Below, piece by piece: positions 6,463 through 14,854 of a stretch of DNA of 61,230 nucleotides (the stretch's first letter is position 1; each line of letters opens with the position of its first letter). The stretch is from IMG/VR virus record IMGVR_UViG_3300007734_000738, positions 1 to 61,230 of that record. One strand, 5' to 3'. This stretch comes from a virus. The translations under genes were made by a program, and so were the position numbers. Under the pieces are notes generated by a model that was not told the DNA's origin, did no database searches, and was given only the letters and a program-made list of their open reading frames with translations.

Positions 6463-6633
6463 ATGCATCAATGCTCGATCAATCTTGAAGATACCGACAC
6501 CGGCGAAATTGCCATGCGCGTGGTCCATGCCGACGGATACCAGCCCAATTCGCCCGCGCACAAACTCGCCAATCAAATCATCAAATGGCTCGACGAACAG
6601 GCGGCCTCCAAGAAGGATCTCGCCCATGAATAA
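6463..6633 (+). CDS. Small hypothetical protein (56 aa)
   Basis: ATG 6463 follows AAAGGAGACCGCCTC. The product (MHQCSINLEDTDTGEIAMRV) reads as a beta-rich start followed by a helix (AHKLANQIIKWLDEQAASKK). No family is recognised. It overlaps the next gene by 8 bp. Confidence 0.6.
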   Translation: MHQCSINLEDTDTGEIAMRVVHADGYQPNSPAHKLANQIIKWLDEQAASKKDLAHE

Positions 6634-6868
6634 TCTCACCTTCGTGCCGACCGCTGATCTCCTCGACGCCCTGTTTGGCCGCTATGACAACGCGGTGTTT
6701 CACGGGACTCTAGCACGACCGGTCTCGGCCGACGACAAGAGCAAGCTCTACACCATTCGCACGACCGGCGATCAGTACTACGCCATGGGACTCGCCCAAG
6801 AAATCATCCTCTTCTGTCATGAAGAAACCGCGAAAACCCAATGTGATTTGGATCCCACCGATTTATGA
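6626..6868 (+). CDS. Hypothetical protein immediately before the terminase (80 aa)
   Basis: The start MNNLTFVPTADLLDALFGRY is preceded by GGATCTCGCCC, a weak site, so translation is probably coupled to the gene before it. The stop overlaps the terminase ATG (ATGA). The segment TADLLDALFGRYDNAVF resembles short phage proteins of unknown function. Confidence 0.6.
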   Translation: MNNLTFVPTADLLDALFGRYDNAVFHGTLARPVSADDKSKLYTIRTTGDQYYAMGLAQEIILFCHEETAKTQCDLDPTDL

Positions 6869-9294
6869 GTCTCGTCGCCCCCACCTCAGAGGAAGCCATC
6901 GAACGCGCCCTCGCGCGCCGGCAATTGGAGTTCTACGAACCCTACCCCAAGCAGCGGGAATTTCACCGACTGGGCGGGGTACCGGGCGTCACAGACCGCC
7001 TGCTCATCGCGGCGAATCAATGTTTTCTTCCAAGTACTCCACTGGAAATGGCGGGGAAGACGCGCCTATGCCGAGAAGTGCTCGGCGAGGAAGGCTTTGC
7101 TGTGCGATCGTGGGATGGTGGATCGCGATGTGTCGAACCAGCCTCGCCTGTATTTCTAAAGGGCATTGCGCCAGGGTATCGGCTACAATTCGCCAACGGC
7201 CAGCACTTCGACTGTTCTGCAGCACATCACGTGCTGACCACAGAGGGCTGGATGACGGTATCCCGGCTTGTGCAGTCATCCTCCGGTGTGCTTTGTGCCG
7301 TCGATGGTCGCCAACGGCTTCTCGAAAATGCGTGGCATGATCCGGGTAAAGCACAAGATTATCGGGCCAATTATGCCACCCAATTCCATCGCGGTGATGG
7401 ACCTCTTCCTCTGCAGTTAGGTATCGTCCGAGCACCACGTCCATCACGAGACGATGTTCGGCAACTCGCCCGTTCCCGAGAACGGCACACGGATGCAGCG
7501 GTGCATAGACCATCACATACTCGTCATTCCCAAGCAACCGGCCCCCTTCCCATTCTGGATGACCCGTCCCAGATCGCGGCCCTGTGCGAGCGGTTTGAAG
7601 ACCCCATCCCGCAGCTCGACGTTCAATGGCCGATTTCGACACTCCGAGCATGGTCGCAATATGTGTCTGCGTATGGCCTTCGGCGAGCCGCGTTCGTAAC
7701 CGACCTTCGTCGACTTTCAACTTCCGCTTCTCGCGAGGCAGCCCTGCAATCTTTCGACGCTGCAGAAACGCTTGCACCATACAGCACGACAGACCGATCG
7801 TCTCGGCAATCTGCTTCCTGGTTTTCCCCTGGGCAAGTAAGGCTTGAATCGTTACGAGATGGTCTTCACACGGAGATCGTCGTCCCATATCGGACTCCTC
7901 AGTTAATAGGTGGAGGACGTATTATAGCCGTCATTCCTCTAGGAGTTCAGCCAATACTAGACTTCACGGTCCCCCGTACGCGCTGTTACGAATCTGGCGG
8001 TGTCCTGCATCACAATTCTGGGAAGACGTGGGCCGCCGGTGCCGAAACCGCCATGCACCTCACTGGACGCTATCCTGACTGGTGGGCCGGCCATCGGTTC
8101 CCCTCCGCCGTGGACTTTTGGGTCTCGTGTACCACGAGCCAATCCACTCGTGACGCCCCGCAACGGGTCCTCCTCGGAAAAGCTGACGACTGGGGTACCG
8201 GCGCGATCCCAGGGCGCTTCATCAAAGACATCAAGAAGGCCGTCCATGGGGTCTCCGACTCCGTCGAGACCGTGCTCGTGGAACACGCGAGCGGGAAGAC
8301 CTCACGTCTGGTCTTCAAGACGTACGATCAAGGGCGCCTCCGGTGGCAAGGAGAAACGCTCGACGGCATCTGGTTCGACGAAGAACCCCCGGCCGATATC
8401 TTCTCGGAAGGGAAGACCCGGCTGCAGGTCCGGCAAGGGATTCTCTATATCACCTTCACCCCGCTGTTGGGGATGACGGAGGTCGTGACACGCTTTTTGA
8501 AAGAAAAGCCCGCCGGTAGTGTCGTCGTTACCATGACGATTCACGACGCCCTCCACTACACGCCGGACCAACGACGACTGATTATTGCCGGGTATCCGGA
8601 GCATGAACGCAAAGCTCGATCAGAAGGCATCCCGATCATGGGATCGGGCCGGGTCTTCCCCATCGACGAAGAACATCTGAAAGAAGTGCCCATTCAAATC
8701 CCCGAGCACTGGCCACGTATCTGCGGCATGGACATCGGGTGGGATCACCCCACCGCCGCGGTCTGGCTCGCCTGGGACCGGGATACCGATACGGTGCATG
8801 TCTACGACGCCTATCGTGTCCGGGAACAAACGCCGATCGTGCATGGGGCCGCCATCAAAGCCCGCGGACCGTGGATCCCTGTGGCCTGGCCCCATGACGG
8901 CTTACAACATGACGCCGGCAGCGGGGCCGTCATCGCCAAACAATATCGCGAACAAGGCGTCAATATGCTGCGACTCAAGTCTACGCACCCCCCAGATAAG
9001 GGGAAGAAGGAAGGCACCGGCGGCTATGGCGTTGAAGCGGGCGTGATGGACATGCTCACCCGGATGCAGACGGGACGTTTTAGAGTCGCCAATCATCTCA
9101 ATGACTGGTTCGAAGAATTTCGCATGTACTATCGCCAAGATGGGTTGATTGCCAAGAAAGATGACGACCTCATGTCCGCCACCCGCATGGCCTGCATGAT
9201 GCTGCGACACGCGACCACGAAACGCGTCATCGCCGACGCGCCAGTCCTCAGCCGATGGGAACCGTCAGATCCCTCCATGGGGGCGTTGGGATAA
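6865..9294 (+). CDS. Terminase large subunit (packaging ATPase/nuclease) interrupted by an intein
   Basis: The mature protein would be 477 residues after removal of a 332-residue intein. Walker A is LLIAANQ/SGKTW, split exactly between Q52 and S385; Walker B is IWFDEE; the C-terminal RNase H-like nuclease begins CGMDIGWDHPTAAVWLAWD and includes a late acidic DDDLMSATR segment. Its role is ATP-driven DNA packaging and headful or site-specific cutting at the portal. With the intein unspliced the ATPase loop is broken, so packaging depends on splicing. The ATG overlaps the upstream stop. Confidence 0.95.
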   Translation: MSLVAPTSEEAIERALARRQLEFYEPYPKQREFHRLGGVPGVTDRLLIAANQCFLPSTPLEMAGKTRLCREVLGEEGFAVRSWDGGSRCVEPASPVFLKGIAPGYRLQFANGQHFDCSAAHHVLTTEGWMTVSRLVQSSSGVLCAVDGRQRLLENAWHDPGKAQDYRANYATQFHRGDGPLPLQLGIVRAPRPSRDDVRQLARSRERHTDAAVHRPSHTRHSQATGPLPILDDPSQIAALCERFEDPIPQLDVQWPISTLRAWSQYVSAYGLRRAAFVTDLRRLSTSASREAALQSFDAAETLAPYSTTDRSSRQSASWFSPGQVRLESLRDGLHTEIVVPYRTPQLIGGGRIIAVIPLGVQPILDFTVPRTRCYESGGVLHHNSGKTWAAGAETAMHLTGRYPDWWAGHRFPSAVDFWVSCTTSQSTRDAPQRVLLGKADDWGTGAIPGRFIKDIKKAVHGVSDSVETVLVEHASGKTSRLVFKTYDQGRLRWQGETLDGIWFDEEPPADIFSEGKTRLQVRQGILYITFTPLLGMTEVVTRFLKEKPAGSVVVTMTIHDALHYTPDQRRLIIAGYPEHERKARSEGIPIMGSGRVFPIDEEHLKEVPIQIPEHWPRICGMDIGWDHPTAAVWLAWDRDTDTVHVYDAYRVREQTPIVHGAAIKARGPWIPVAWPHDGLQHDAGSGAVIAKQYREQGVNMLRLKSTHPPDKGKKEGTGGYGVEAGVMDMLTRMQTGRFRVANHLNDWFEEFRMYYRQDGLIAKKDDDLMSATRMACMMLRHATTKRVIADAPVLSRWEPSDPSMGALG
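7004..7888 (-). CDS. HNH homing endonuclease encoded antisense inside the terminase intein
   Basis: A 294-residue frame runs opposite to the terminase. Two helix-turn-helix-like segments (residues about 11-45, with KTRKQIAETIGLS, and 65-92, with HTQTHIATMLGVSKSAIERR) precede an HNH core (145-190: EHRLVMD, VHHRDG at 163-168, NWPDNLVLYP, then HATHFRE). Conserved residues are H164/H165, N177 and H184/H187. The start has GAGGAG 7 bp upstream and a perfect TATAAT further up. It lies within the intein except for 17 bp at its 3' end, which crosses into the N-extein. It presumably cuts intein-less terminase genes to drive homing. Confidence 0.9.
   Translation of the reverse strand: MGRRSPCEDHLVTIQALLAQGKTRKQIAETIGLSCCMVQAFLQRRKIAGLPREKRKLKVDEGRLRTRLAEGHTQTHIATMLGVSKSAIERRAAGWGLQTARTGPRSGTGHPEWEGGRLLGNDEYVMVYAPLHPCAVLGNGRVAEHRLVMDVVLGRYLTAEEEVHHRDGIGWHNWPDNLVLYPDHATHFREAVGDHRRHKAHRRMTAQAGIPSSSPLWSARDVLQNSRSAGRWRIVADTLAQCPLEIQARLVRHIAIHHPTIAQQSLPRRALLGIGASSPPFPVEYLEENIDSPR
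7021..8016 (+). mobile_element. Intein in the terminase Walker A loop
   Basis: The element starts at Cys53 (CFLPSTPLEM, block A). It has a block B-like FDCSAAHHVLTTEGW with the expected His and ends with ILDFTVPRTRCYESGGVLHHN-type blocks F and G (His-Asn), followed by Ser as +1 nucleophile. Length is 332 codons. The central 190 codons of the sense frame show no LAGLIDADG or HNH motif. That segment is instead the reverse complement of an HNH endonuclease gene. The P-loop is a known intein hot spot in phage terminases. Confidence 0.93.
7895..7949 (-). promoter_or_regulatory. Antisense promoter and ribosome binding site for the nested HNH gene
   Basis: Reading leftward: TGAACT at 7949-7944 (3 of 6 to the -35 consensus), 17-bp spacer, TATAAT at 7926-7921 (perfect -10), then GAGGAG at 7900-7895, 6 bp before ATG 7888. 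All of this lies inside the sense coding sequence for the C-terminal part of the intein. Confidence 0.65.
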
Positions 9295-9332
9295 CCGACG
9301 AGTGTGCTAGGATAATCAGAGTGGAGGGATGG

Positions 9333-9551
9333 ATGGGCTTGATCAACGAGATGCACCGCAAGCAGTTACCCGAATCGTCCTTTGGACTGCCGGGAGCGCG
9401 CAAGTACCCCATGCCAGACAAAACTCACGCCGCGAACGCGAAGGCGCGTGCAACGCAGATGGTCCACGCCGGGAAGTTGTCGCCGTCCGGTGCGGCAAAA
9501 ATCAACGCCAAAGCCAATAAAATTCTCGGTAAATCCCCCAACAAGAAATAA
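9333..9551 (+). CDS. Conserved small phage protein after the terminase (72 aa)
   Basis: ATG 9333 follows GTGGAGGGATGG. The order LPESSFGLPGARKYPMPDK, HAANAKARATQM and SPSGAAKINAKANKILGK is the familiar layout of a small basic protein encoded near structural genes in many tailed phages, whose function is unknown to me. Upstream in-frame starts exist but overlap the terminase end. Confidence 0.7.
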   Translation: MGLINEMHRKQLPESSFGLPGARKYPMPDKTHAANAKARATQMVHAGKLSPSGAAKINAKANKILGKSPNKK

Positions 9552-9553
9552 CC

Positions 9554-9982
9554 ATGAGGTCATCTATGACACGTTTGCTTCGCACCGGTCTCCTGTTGCT
9601 TGTGCTCCTCGGTCTGATCATACCCCCCGTTGTCTCGGCCGACGCCACCGCCATTGTCGGTGGTCCGGTCAGTGTCACGACCGTCACGAGCGGTGTGACC
9701 ACCAACACCACCTCCGCGATCGCCTCGGTCCAAAATGGACGCAAAAGTATCTTCGGCGAAGTGGTCTGTAGCTCCGGCGCCTGTGTGCAAACGCAAGCCG
9801 TCTATGGGACGTTCTATCCCACCGCCGTCAACGGCATCCTCCTCTGTACGTTGACGCTTTCCGGCACCACGCGTGCACAAGACGCCTGCCCGGTGGCGAC
9901 ATTCGCCTTCCCCTATGTCTATGTCATCACGACAGCCACAAGTGGCACCGCGGCCACGGGAGCGGTCTATGTGGGCTATTAA
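9554..9982 (+). CDS. Secreted hypothetical protein (142 aa)
   Basis: A typical signal peptide is visible (basic start, then LLRTGLLLLVLLGLIIPPVV, cleavage near VSA-DA). The mature part is Thr, Ser, Val and Ala rich with two Cys pairs (VVCSSGACVQ; LLCTL and DACPV) and should be a beta protein outside the inner membrane. It is the first of three consecutive secreted genes between terminase and lysis genes. Role unknown; modification of the host envelope or superinfection control is conceivable but unproven. Confidence 0.7.
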   Translation: MRSSMTRLLRTGLLLLVLLGLIIPPVVSADATAIVGGPVSVTTVTSGVTTNTTSAIASVQNGRKSIFGEVVCSSGACVQTQAVYGTFYPTAVNGILLCTLTLSGTTRAQDACPVATFAFPYVYVITTATSGTAATGAVYVGY

Positions 9983-10394
9983 ACGCCAACTCCTCCTACT
10001 CAGTCTCAACATCGCACTACTCGTCTCACCCGCCTGGGCTGATGGAACCTTAACGGCAGCCGCCGTGGAAACCATCACACATTCCAGTGCTGAGGTGGAC
10101 ACCTCGTTTAGCTACAACACCCCCACGACCGGAGCAACGATTACCCCGGCTGTGGGTGAACAACGTACCATCATCAACCCCGCAGGCACCATTGCCACCC
10201 TCACAATTAACACCCCTGCAAGCCCTGTCAATGGGCAAATCTGGGGCTATGCCTCCACACAAATTGTGACCGCGCTCACCATCACTGGCACAAGGGGCGC
10301 AACGGTGGTGGCCCCCCTCACCTCATTAGCCGTGGATGGAAATGCGCGTATGATCTATCGCACGACAGGGACATCCTGGTATCCGGCACCATAA
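9969..10394 (+). CDS. Secreted beta-rich hypothetical protein (141 aa)
   Basis: The start at ATG 9969 overlaps the end of the previous gene. A signal peptide (MWAIKRQLLLLSLNIALLVS, cleavage after PAWA) precedes a Thr-rich domain with TPTTGATITPAVGEQRTIIN and NGQIWGYASTQIVTALTI. The second half reads like the beta-stranded repeats of phage fibre or capsid decoration domains, but a secretion signal on a virion protein would be odd. No family is claimed. Confidence 0.65.
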   Translation: MWAIKRQLLLLSLNIALLVSPAWADGTLTAAAVETITHSSAEVDTSFSYNTPTTGATITPAVGEQRTIINPAGTIATLTINTPASPVNGQIWGYASTQIVTALTITGTRGATVVAPLTSLAVDGNARMIYRTTGTSWYPAP

Positions 10395-10419
10395 TTTTTC
10401 ACCCAGTGTGGAGTTGATA

Positions 10420-10692
10420 ATGAAACACGTCATACTGGTCGCCATGCTAATGTTACTCATTGTCTCTCCCGCCTTCGCTGTGGATGTCACGATCACATTG
10501 ACGGCGGGACAAGCCACGAGATTCGCGGCTGTGTGTGGGGTAGCGAAACAGTTGGGTCGTGCCTGTACATTGATCGAATCAAAGGCATTCGTGATTGAGC
10601 GCTTACGACAGGTCGTTATCGATTATGAAGGATCTATGGCCAACAAAGCCGCCACGGATGCCGTCGTCATTCCGGCGTTTGATCCCTCCTAA
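10420..10692 (+). CDS. Secreted small protein (90 aa)
   Basis: ATG 10420 has GGAG 6 bp upstream. A signal peptide (MKHVILVAMLMLLIVSPAFA) is followed by a helical domain with two Cys (AVCGVAKQLGRACTLIE) and LRQVVIDYEGSMANKAATDA. The architecture, a short exported helical protein, is common in phages between terminase and lysis genes. Function unknown. Confidence 0.65.
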   Translation: MKHVILVAMLMLLIVSPAFAVDVTITLTAGQATRFAAVCGVAKQLGRACTLIESKAFVIERLRQVVIDYEGSMANKAATDAVVIPAFDPS

Positions 10693-10698
10693 CGCACT

Positions 10699-11190
10699 AT
10701 GGGACTCACGATCGCACAACTCCATCTTGCCCCCTACGCCCGCATGGGCGCTGAATGGGCACTCGCACGCCACCCAGGCCTTGTGTTTACCTCGGGACGC
10801 CGTGACGTGCTCGATCAAGCGCGCGTGATGGCCCAGAACGTGGTGCGGCACGGTCGCCAGTGGGTGACACAGACGTATCAGCCCTCCCCGCTCATTACCA
10901 CCTTGCAGGAATGGCTCCATCGGCACGATGACATTCGCGAGACCAAACAAATCGCCGAGGGATTCTACGACTGCCTGCTAGCCTGTCATAGCGGGGAACT
11001 AACCCGGCTTTCACGGCATCTCACGGGAGACGCGTGGGATGCCGCCTGGCCGGGTGACGTGGAGGGTGCCTCGATCGTCGACGACATCGCCATCAATATG
11101 CCAGCGGAATACGGGTTTGACAAAGTTATCGATCGTGAAGGTGGACTCCGTGTGATTCATGTTCAATTTGCGCCAAGTGTGGAGACCTAA
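10699..11190 (+). CDS. Endolysin, M15-type D-Ala-D-Ala carboxypeptidase-like peptidase
   Basis: The motif order fits a phage M15-type zinc peptidase: TSGRRDVLDQARVMAQNVV (substrate loop), SRHLTGDAWD matching SxHxxGxAxD (zinc His and Asp), and EGGLRVIHVQF (catalytic Glu and third zinc His). It would cut peptide crosslinks in host peptidoglycan at lysis. The length (163 aa) suits a single-domain endolysin with no cell-wall-binding domain and no signal peptide, so it needs a holin. The next four genes are membrane or spanin-like. Confidence 0.85.
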   Translation: MGLTIAQLHLAPYARMGAEWALARHPGLVFTSGRRDVLDQARVMAQNVVRHGRQWVTQTYQPSPLITTLQEWLHRHDDIRETKQIAEGFYDCLLACHSGELTRLSRHLTGDAWDAAWPGDVEGASIVDDIAINMPAEYGFDKVIDREGGLRVIHVQFAPSVET

Positions 11191-11454
11191 ATGACCATTC
11201 CAGAATGGGTAGCGATCATCTTTGCCACCGTCGTCTGTGCCGTGATTGGTTGGGGTGTAACACGTCTCGTGAAAGCCATCGACGATGCCATCGCCTCGCT
11301 GAAAGAAATTGACGAACGACTCGACGCCATCTCGATTAGTCACGGGAAGTCCGCGATGTGGATGACCATGCATGAGGATTCCGACAATCGCCGATTCGGC
11401 GAAGTGAAAGAGCGAATTGTTGACTTAGCAGAACGGGTGACGAACCGACACTAA
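11191..11454 (+). CDS. Membrane protein with coiled coil, holin or holin-like (87 aa)
   Basis: One N-terminal membrane segment (WVAIIFATVVCAVIGWGVTR) is followed by a charged coiled-coil tail (LKEIDERLDAISISHGKSAM and onward). It follows the endolysin directly. A holin or a lysis-accessory membrane protein is likely from context, but single-span phage proteins of this form also serve other roles. Confidence 0.55.
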   Translation: MTIPEWVAIIFATVVCAVIGWGVTRLVKAIDDAIASLKEIDERLDAISISHGKSAMWMTMHEDSDNRRFGEVKERIVDLAERVTNRH

Positions 11455-11506
11455 ACGAGCACCTTTCCGAGAATTGCACGAACGCCAAATAACCAAGGAG
11501 ACTACG

Positions 11507-11782
11507 ATGCAGAATATCTTAGGGGCCTCATGGAAAACGACCGTCATCGGATTCATCGGTGCGGTACTGAATTACTTTGTCACTCTCGGGCCGAACTTGC
11601 CCGTCACGAGCGCGGACTGGGGGCATGCCGCCGTGTCAGCGATGATCTTTGCCTTTGGTACGATGACCAAAGACGCGAACGTCACAAATTCTCAGCATCC
11701 GGCAGAAGCCACCGCGGTCAGTCAAATTGCCGCTGTGACCCCGAACCCGGCCGCGATCACGCCGACGCCAGCCGAGAAGTAA
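11507..11782 (+). CDS. Putative holin-like membrane protein (91 aa)
   Basis: ATG 11507 follows AAGGAGACTACG. Two hydrophobic helices are visible (WKTTVIGFIGAVLNYFVTLG and HAAVSAMIFAFGTMTKD) with a Pro/Thr/Ala-rich tail. The pattern SWKTT(V/I)xGFxGAxxNY with a later KDxNVTN matches small two-helix phage proteins often placed beside endolysins. I call it holin-like by context. Confidence 0.5.
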   Translation: MQNILGASWKTTVIGFIGAVLNYFVTLGPNLPVTSADWGHAAVSAMIFAFGTMTKDANVTNSQHPAEATAVSQIAAVTPNPAAITPTPAEK

Positions 11783-11785
11783 TTC

Positions 11786-11968
11786 ATGTTCACGGCACTC
11801 TTCGCCTTTCTCACAGCGTTGCTGGCGGGATTGCCGCAATTACTCATGATGATCGAAGCGAGAACCGCCAAGAGGAATAATGAGACGCACGCACTCGCCC
11901 AGGTGGAAGTCAATGAGTTGGATGCTGCTATGCAGCGTGTGGATGATGAGCTGCGCCCACACCCCTGA
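11786..11968 (+). CDS. Putative inner-membrane spanin (Rz-like, 60 aa)
   Basis: An N-terminal membrane segment (FTALFAFLTALLAGLPQLLM) is followed by a coiled-coil region (RNNETHALAQVEVNELDAAM). A lipoprotein-like frame starts inside it in another frame, the classic embedded i-spanin/o-spanin layout. It is short for an i-spanin, so this is a context call. The spanin pair would fuse inner and outer membranes, implying a Gram-negative host. Confidence 0.5.
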   Translation: MFTALFAFLTALLAGLPQLLMMIEARTAKRNNETHALAQVEVNELDAAMQRVDDELRPHP

Positions 11969-12104
11969 GCCGTTCTTCTGTTCCGTATCGATCGCCTACG
12001 ACGCGCAGGGGCAGGTGGATCCCACGATGTATCGTGTCGCACGCGGCTGTCTCAAGGGTTTGAGCGCGCGCGTGCGTGCGTGTTATAAGGACACCCCCCA
12101 ATGA
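11913..12104 (+). CDS. Putative outer-membrane spanin lipoprotein (Rz1-like, 63 aa)
   Basis: The frame overlaps the i-spanin candidate and starts MSWMLLCSVWMMSCAHTPEP, a short lipoprotein signal with MMSC as lipobox-like sequence. The mature peptide contains two more Cys pairs (FFCSV; RGCLKGLSARVRACY). Its stop overlaps the portal start. Start choice is uncertain (11880 is possible). Confidence 0.5.
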   Translation: MSWMLLCSVWMMSCAHTPEPFFCSVSIAYDAQGQVDPTMYRVARGCLKGLSARVRACYKDTPQ

Positions 12105-14566
12105 GTCGAGACATTTCGTCCGTACAATTACCCGATGAGATTCAGGCGCTACTGTCTTCGGATGCCCATCCAGACGACGAACTCTTGCAGAACATTGGTA
12201 TAGCCCTCGCCGCAAAACGAACCGATGCGATTGCCTTCCGCAAATCGAGTGGCATCGAAGAGACCTGGACGATGTGCGAGGAAGCCTACATCGGGATCGA
12301 TGACATGAACCGGAGTGAATACAACGCCGGGAAGTGGGTCAAGTCCCCGACGTTGAATGGGCCGATCACCGCGCCGAACGGCGTCGTACGATCCTCAAAT
12401 GACGATCCACGCTCGACCGCCTTTGTCCGGTTGACGGGTCGGTATGTCGACGCCGGTGCGGCCAAGATCGGCGAGATCCTCCTGCAGATTGACGATAAAC
12501 CATTCAGCTTTTCCCCCGATCCCGTGCAGGATCTTCGTGACGGATTGAAAGATCACACGCCGGTCCATCATGAGGGCGTGCCACTGCAACGTACCCTCTC
12601 TCCGCAGGACCCCATGGGCACGCAGGGCGCCACAAATCCCGCATCCCTCCCCCTGACCACGAAAGACCTCGCACAAGAAGCCATCGACAAACTCAAAGAT
12701 TCCGCCGATCTCGCCGAGAAGCGGGTCTATGGATGGATGCTCAACGGACAGCACCATCGGGAGATGCGCAAAGTCATCTTTGACGCGGCACGTATCGGTG
12801 TCGGCGTATTGAAAGGTCCGTATCCGGATTTACGACGTCGTGTGCGCATCGAGACCGACGCCAAGGGCGCACGAAATGTCACGACCGACTACCAGTTGGT
12901 CCCGACTGATTGTTGGGTCGATCCCTGGAATGTCTATCCCGATCCGGGGTGTGGAGAAAACATTCGCGACGGCTCCTATTTGTTCGAACGCGTGCGGGTA
13001 TCGGACAAACAAATTCGCGATCTCAAGGATCTTCCAGGCTATCTGAACGAGCAAATTAAGAAAGTGTTGGCGCACCGACCCTCGACCGCGAAAGCGGATG
13101 GGCAAAATCCCAACGAACACGACACGCGCGAACAATACGAGATGTGGCACTTTCACGGCACCCTTAAACGCAGTGAGTTTGCCTGCATCAATCAGCAAGC
13201 CTGCGAGGACGTCCCGGCCTCGAACGACCTCGTCTATGCGGTCGTCACGATGGTCGATGATATCGTCATTCGCGGCACCATCAACCCCTTAAACTCCGGG
13301 GAAATTCCTTACCATTCCGTCCCCTGGCAGCGCCGCACCGGGTATTGGGCTGGTATCGGCGTGGCGGAACAAATCTTTGTGCCCCAACGCATCACGAATG
13401 CGGCCACCCGCGCGCTTCTCAATAACGGTGGTCTCTCGGCCGGACCACAGATTGTGGTGACGCGCAGCGCCGTCACCCCGGCGAATGGGGACTGGCGTCT
13501 CACCCCCAATAAGATTTGGTACGCCGCGAACGATGGCGTGATTGATGATGTGCGAAAAGCGTTTCTCTCCTTCGACATTGGCAATGTCGGAGATGAGATG
13601 ATGCAGATCGTGAACTACGGGATGAAACTCGCCGAGGAATCCACGAGCATTCCCTTGATCACGCAGGGGCAATCGGGCAACAGTCAGCCCGAGACCTACG
13701 GGGCTACGCAACTCCAAAACAATAACGCCAATCAATTGCTGCGGAGTATCGGGTACGCCTTTGACTATTACATAACCGAGCCCCTGGTCCGGATGTATTA
13801 TGAGTATCTCCTCCTCGACCCGAACGTCCCGGAGAACGAGAAGGGTAATTTTGCGATCGACGCGCACGGATCCATTGCGATGATCGAACGATCCATCCAA
13901 GATCAGACCATCGCTCAGATGACGCCATTGGCGCAAAACCCCATGTTCGGCGTGGATCCGAAGAAGTGGTTCGCCGTCTTGGCCAAGAGTAAACGCCTCG
14001 ATCCGCGCATGTTTCAGTACACGAAAGAAGAACAAGAGAAATTGGATCAACAGCCCAAACCCGAAGCCCCGGTCGTGGCAGTGGCCAAGATCAAAGCCCA
14101 GACCGCGCAGATGCAAATGCAGTTGGATGCGAAACTCGCGCAGGAAGAAAATACGCTCAATTTGGAAATCGAACGGTTAAATATCCAGGCCGCGAAGGAA
14201 ACCGAACAGTTACGGAATACCACCGCCCAACTGCGCGTCAAGATGGACACCGATCGCGATACCGTCTACGTCGAGAGTGAGATGAAGAAGGCGCAAGCCA
14301 ACTTCCAATCGGAAATGGAAACGCTGCGTCTCAAGAAAGAGTTGGCGATGATTGATTTCTCGGCCAAACATAATTTGAATATCGAAAATGTCAAAGCGAA
14401 ACTCGCCGACACCACGATGCGATTGCAGGCACAGAAAGAGTTGGCGGCGATGGACAAGCATGTACGTTTGACAGAACACACCACGCCATCCGCATCAGAT
14501 ATTTTGAAACCTCCAGCACAGGCCCCCGGTAAAGCCCAGGCGGGTCGGGAATTCTCACAATTGTGA
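12101..14566 (+). CDS. Portal protein (821 aa, P22-like podovirus type)
   Basis: The size, position after the lysis genes and the segment EESTSIPLITQGQSGN, QPETYGATQLQNNNANQLLR, LVRMYYEYLLLDPNV fit the large portal proteins of podoviruses. The C-terminal 170 residues (from about 640) form a long Gln/Glu/Lys coiled coil, as in P22-type portal barrels that project into the head. It forms the dodecameric DNA gate bound by the terminase and later by the adaptor. Confidence 0.88.
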   Translation: MSRDISSVQLPDEIQALLSSDAHPDDELLQNIGIALAAKRTDAIAFRKSSGIEETWTMCEEAYIGIDDMNRSEYNAGKWVKSPTLNGPITAPNGVVRSSNDDPRSTAFVRLTGRYVDAGAAKIGEILLQIDDKPFSFSPDPVQDLRDGLKDHTPVHHEGVPLQRTLSPQDPMGTQGATNPASLPLTTKDLAQEAIDKLKDSADLAEKRVYGWMLNGQHHREMRKVIFDAARIGVGVLKGPYPDLRRRVRIETDAKGARNVTTDYQLVPTDCWVDPWNVYPDPGCGENIRDGSYLFERVRVSDKQIRDLKDLPGYLNEQIKKVLAHRPSTAKADGQNPNEHDTREQYEMWHFHGTLKRSEFACINQQACEDVPASNDLVYAVVTMVDDIVIRGTINPLNSGEIPYHSVPWQRRTGYWAGIGVAEQIFVPQRITNAATRALLNNGGLSAGPQIVVTRSAVTPANGDWRLTPNKIWYAANDGVIDDVRKAFLSFDIGNVGDEMMQIVNYGMKLAEESTSIPLITQGQSGNSQPETYGATQLQNNNANQLLRSIGYAFDYYITEPLVRMYYEYLLLDPNVPENEKGNFAIDAHGSIAMIERSIQDQTIAQMTPLAQNPMFGVDPKKWFAVLAKSKRLDPRMFQYTKEEQEKLDQQPKPEAPVVAVAKIKAQTAQMQMQLDAKLAQEENTLNLEIERLNIQAAKETEQLRNTTAQLRVKMDTDRDTVYVESEMKKAQANFQSEMETLRLKKELAMIDFSAKHNLNIENVKAKLADTTMRLQAQKELAAMDKHVRLTEHTTPSASDILKPPAQAPGKAQAGREFSQL

Positions 14567-14577
14567 TAGGATAATTC

Positions 14578-14775
14578 ATGGATGTGATTACCAATAGCGA
14601 TCGCACCAGCCCCACCTGGGGGAAGATTCAACGGCTCTGTCAGACGCGCATTCTCGAAGCCCAACAGCAACTGGAATCCGCATTGCCGATCGAGTCGACC
14701 AACATTGTACGCGGACGGATCATTGCCTGGAGAGAACTCGAACGACTCGATCGTGACGAACCGATTGTGCCCTAA
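14578..14775 (+). CDS. Small hypothetical protein between portal and scaffold (65 aa)
   Basis: MDVITNSDRTSPTWGKIQRL and an all-helical continuation (RILEAQQQLESALPIESTNI, then WRELERLDR). It resembles small helical phage proteins that follow portal genes. No function is established. Confidence 0.65.
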   Translation: MDVITNSDRTSPTWGKIQRLCQTRILEAQQQLESALPIESTNIVRGRIIAWRELERLDRDEPIVP

Positions 14776-14854
14776 CCCGTCGCCTGGGATCGTCCCACAC
14801 GACATTCTTGGAGGCTCATCTACGCCCCGGCGCCGATGAGGAAGGTGAGAGCGG

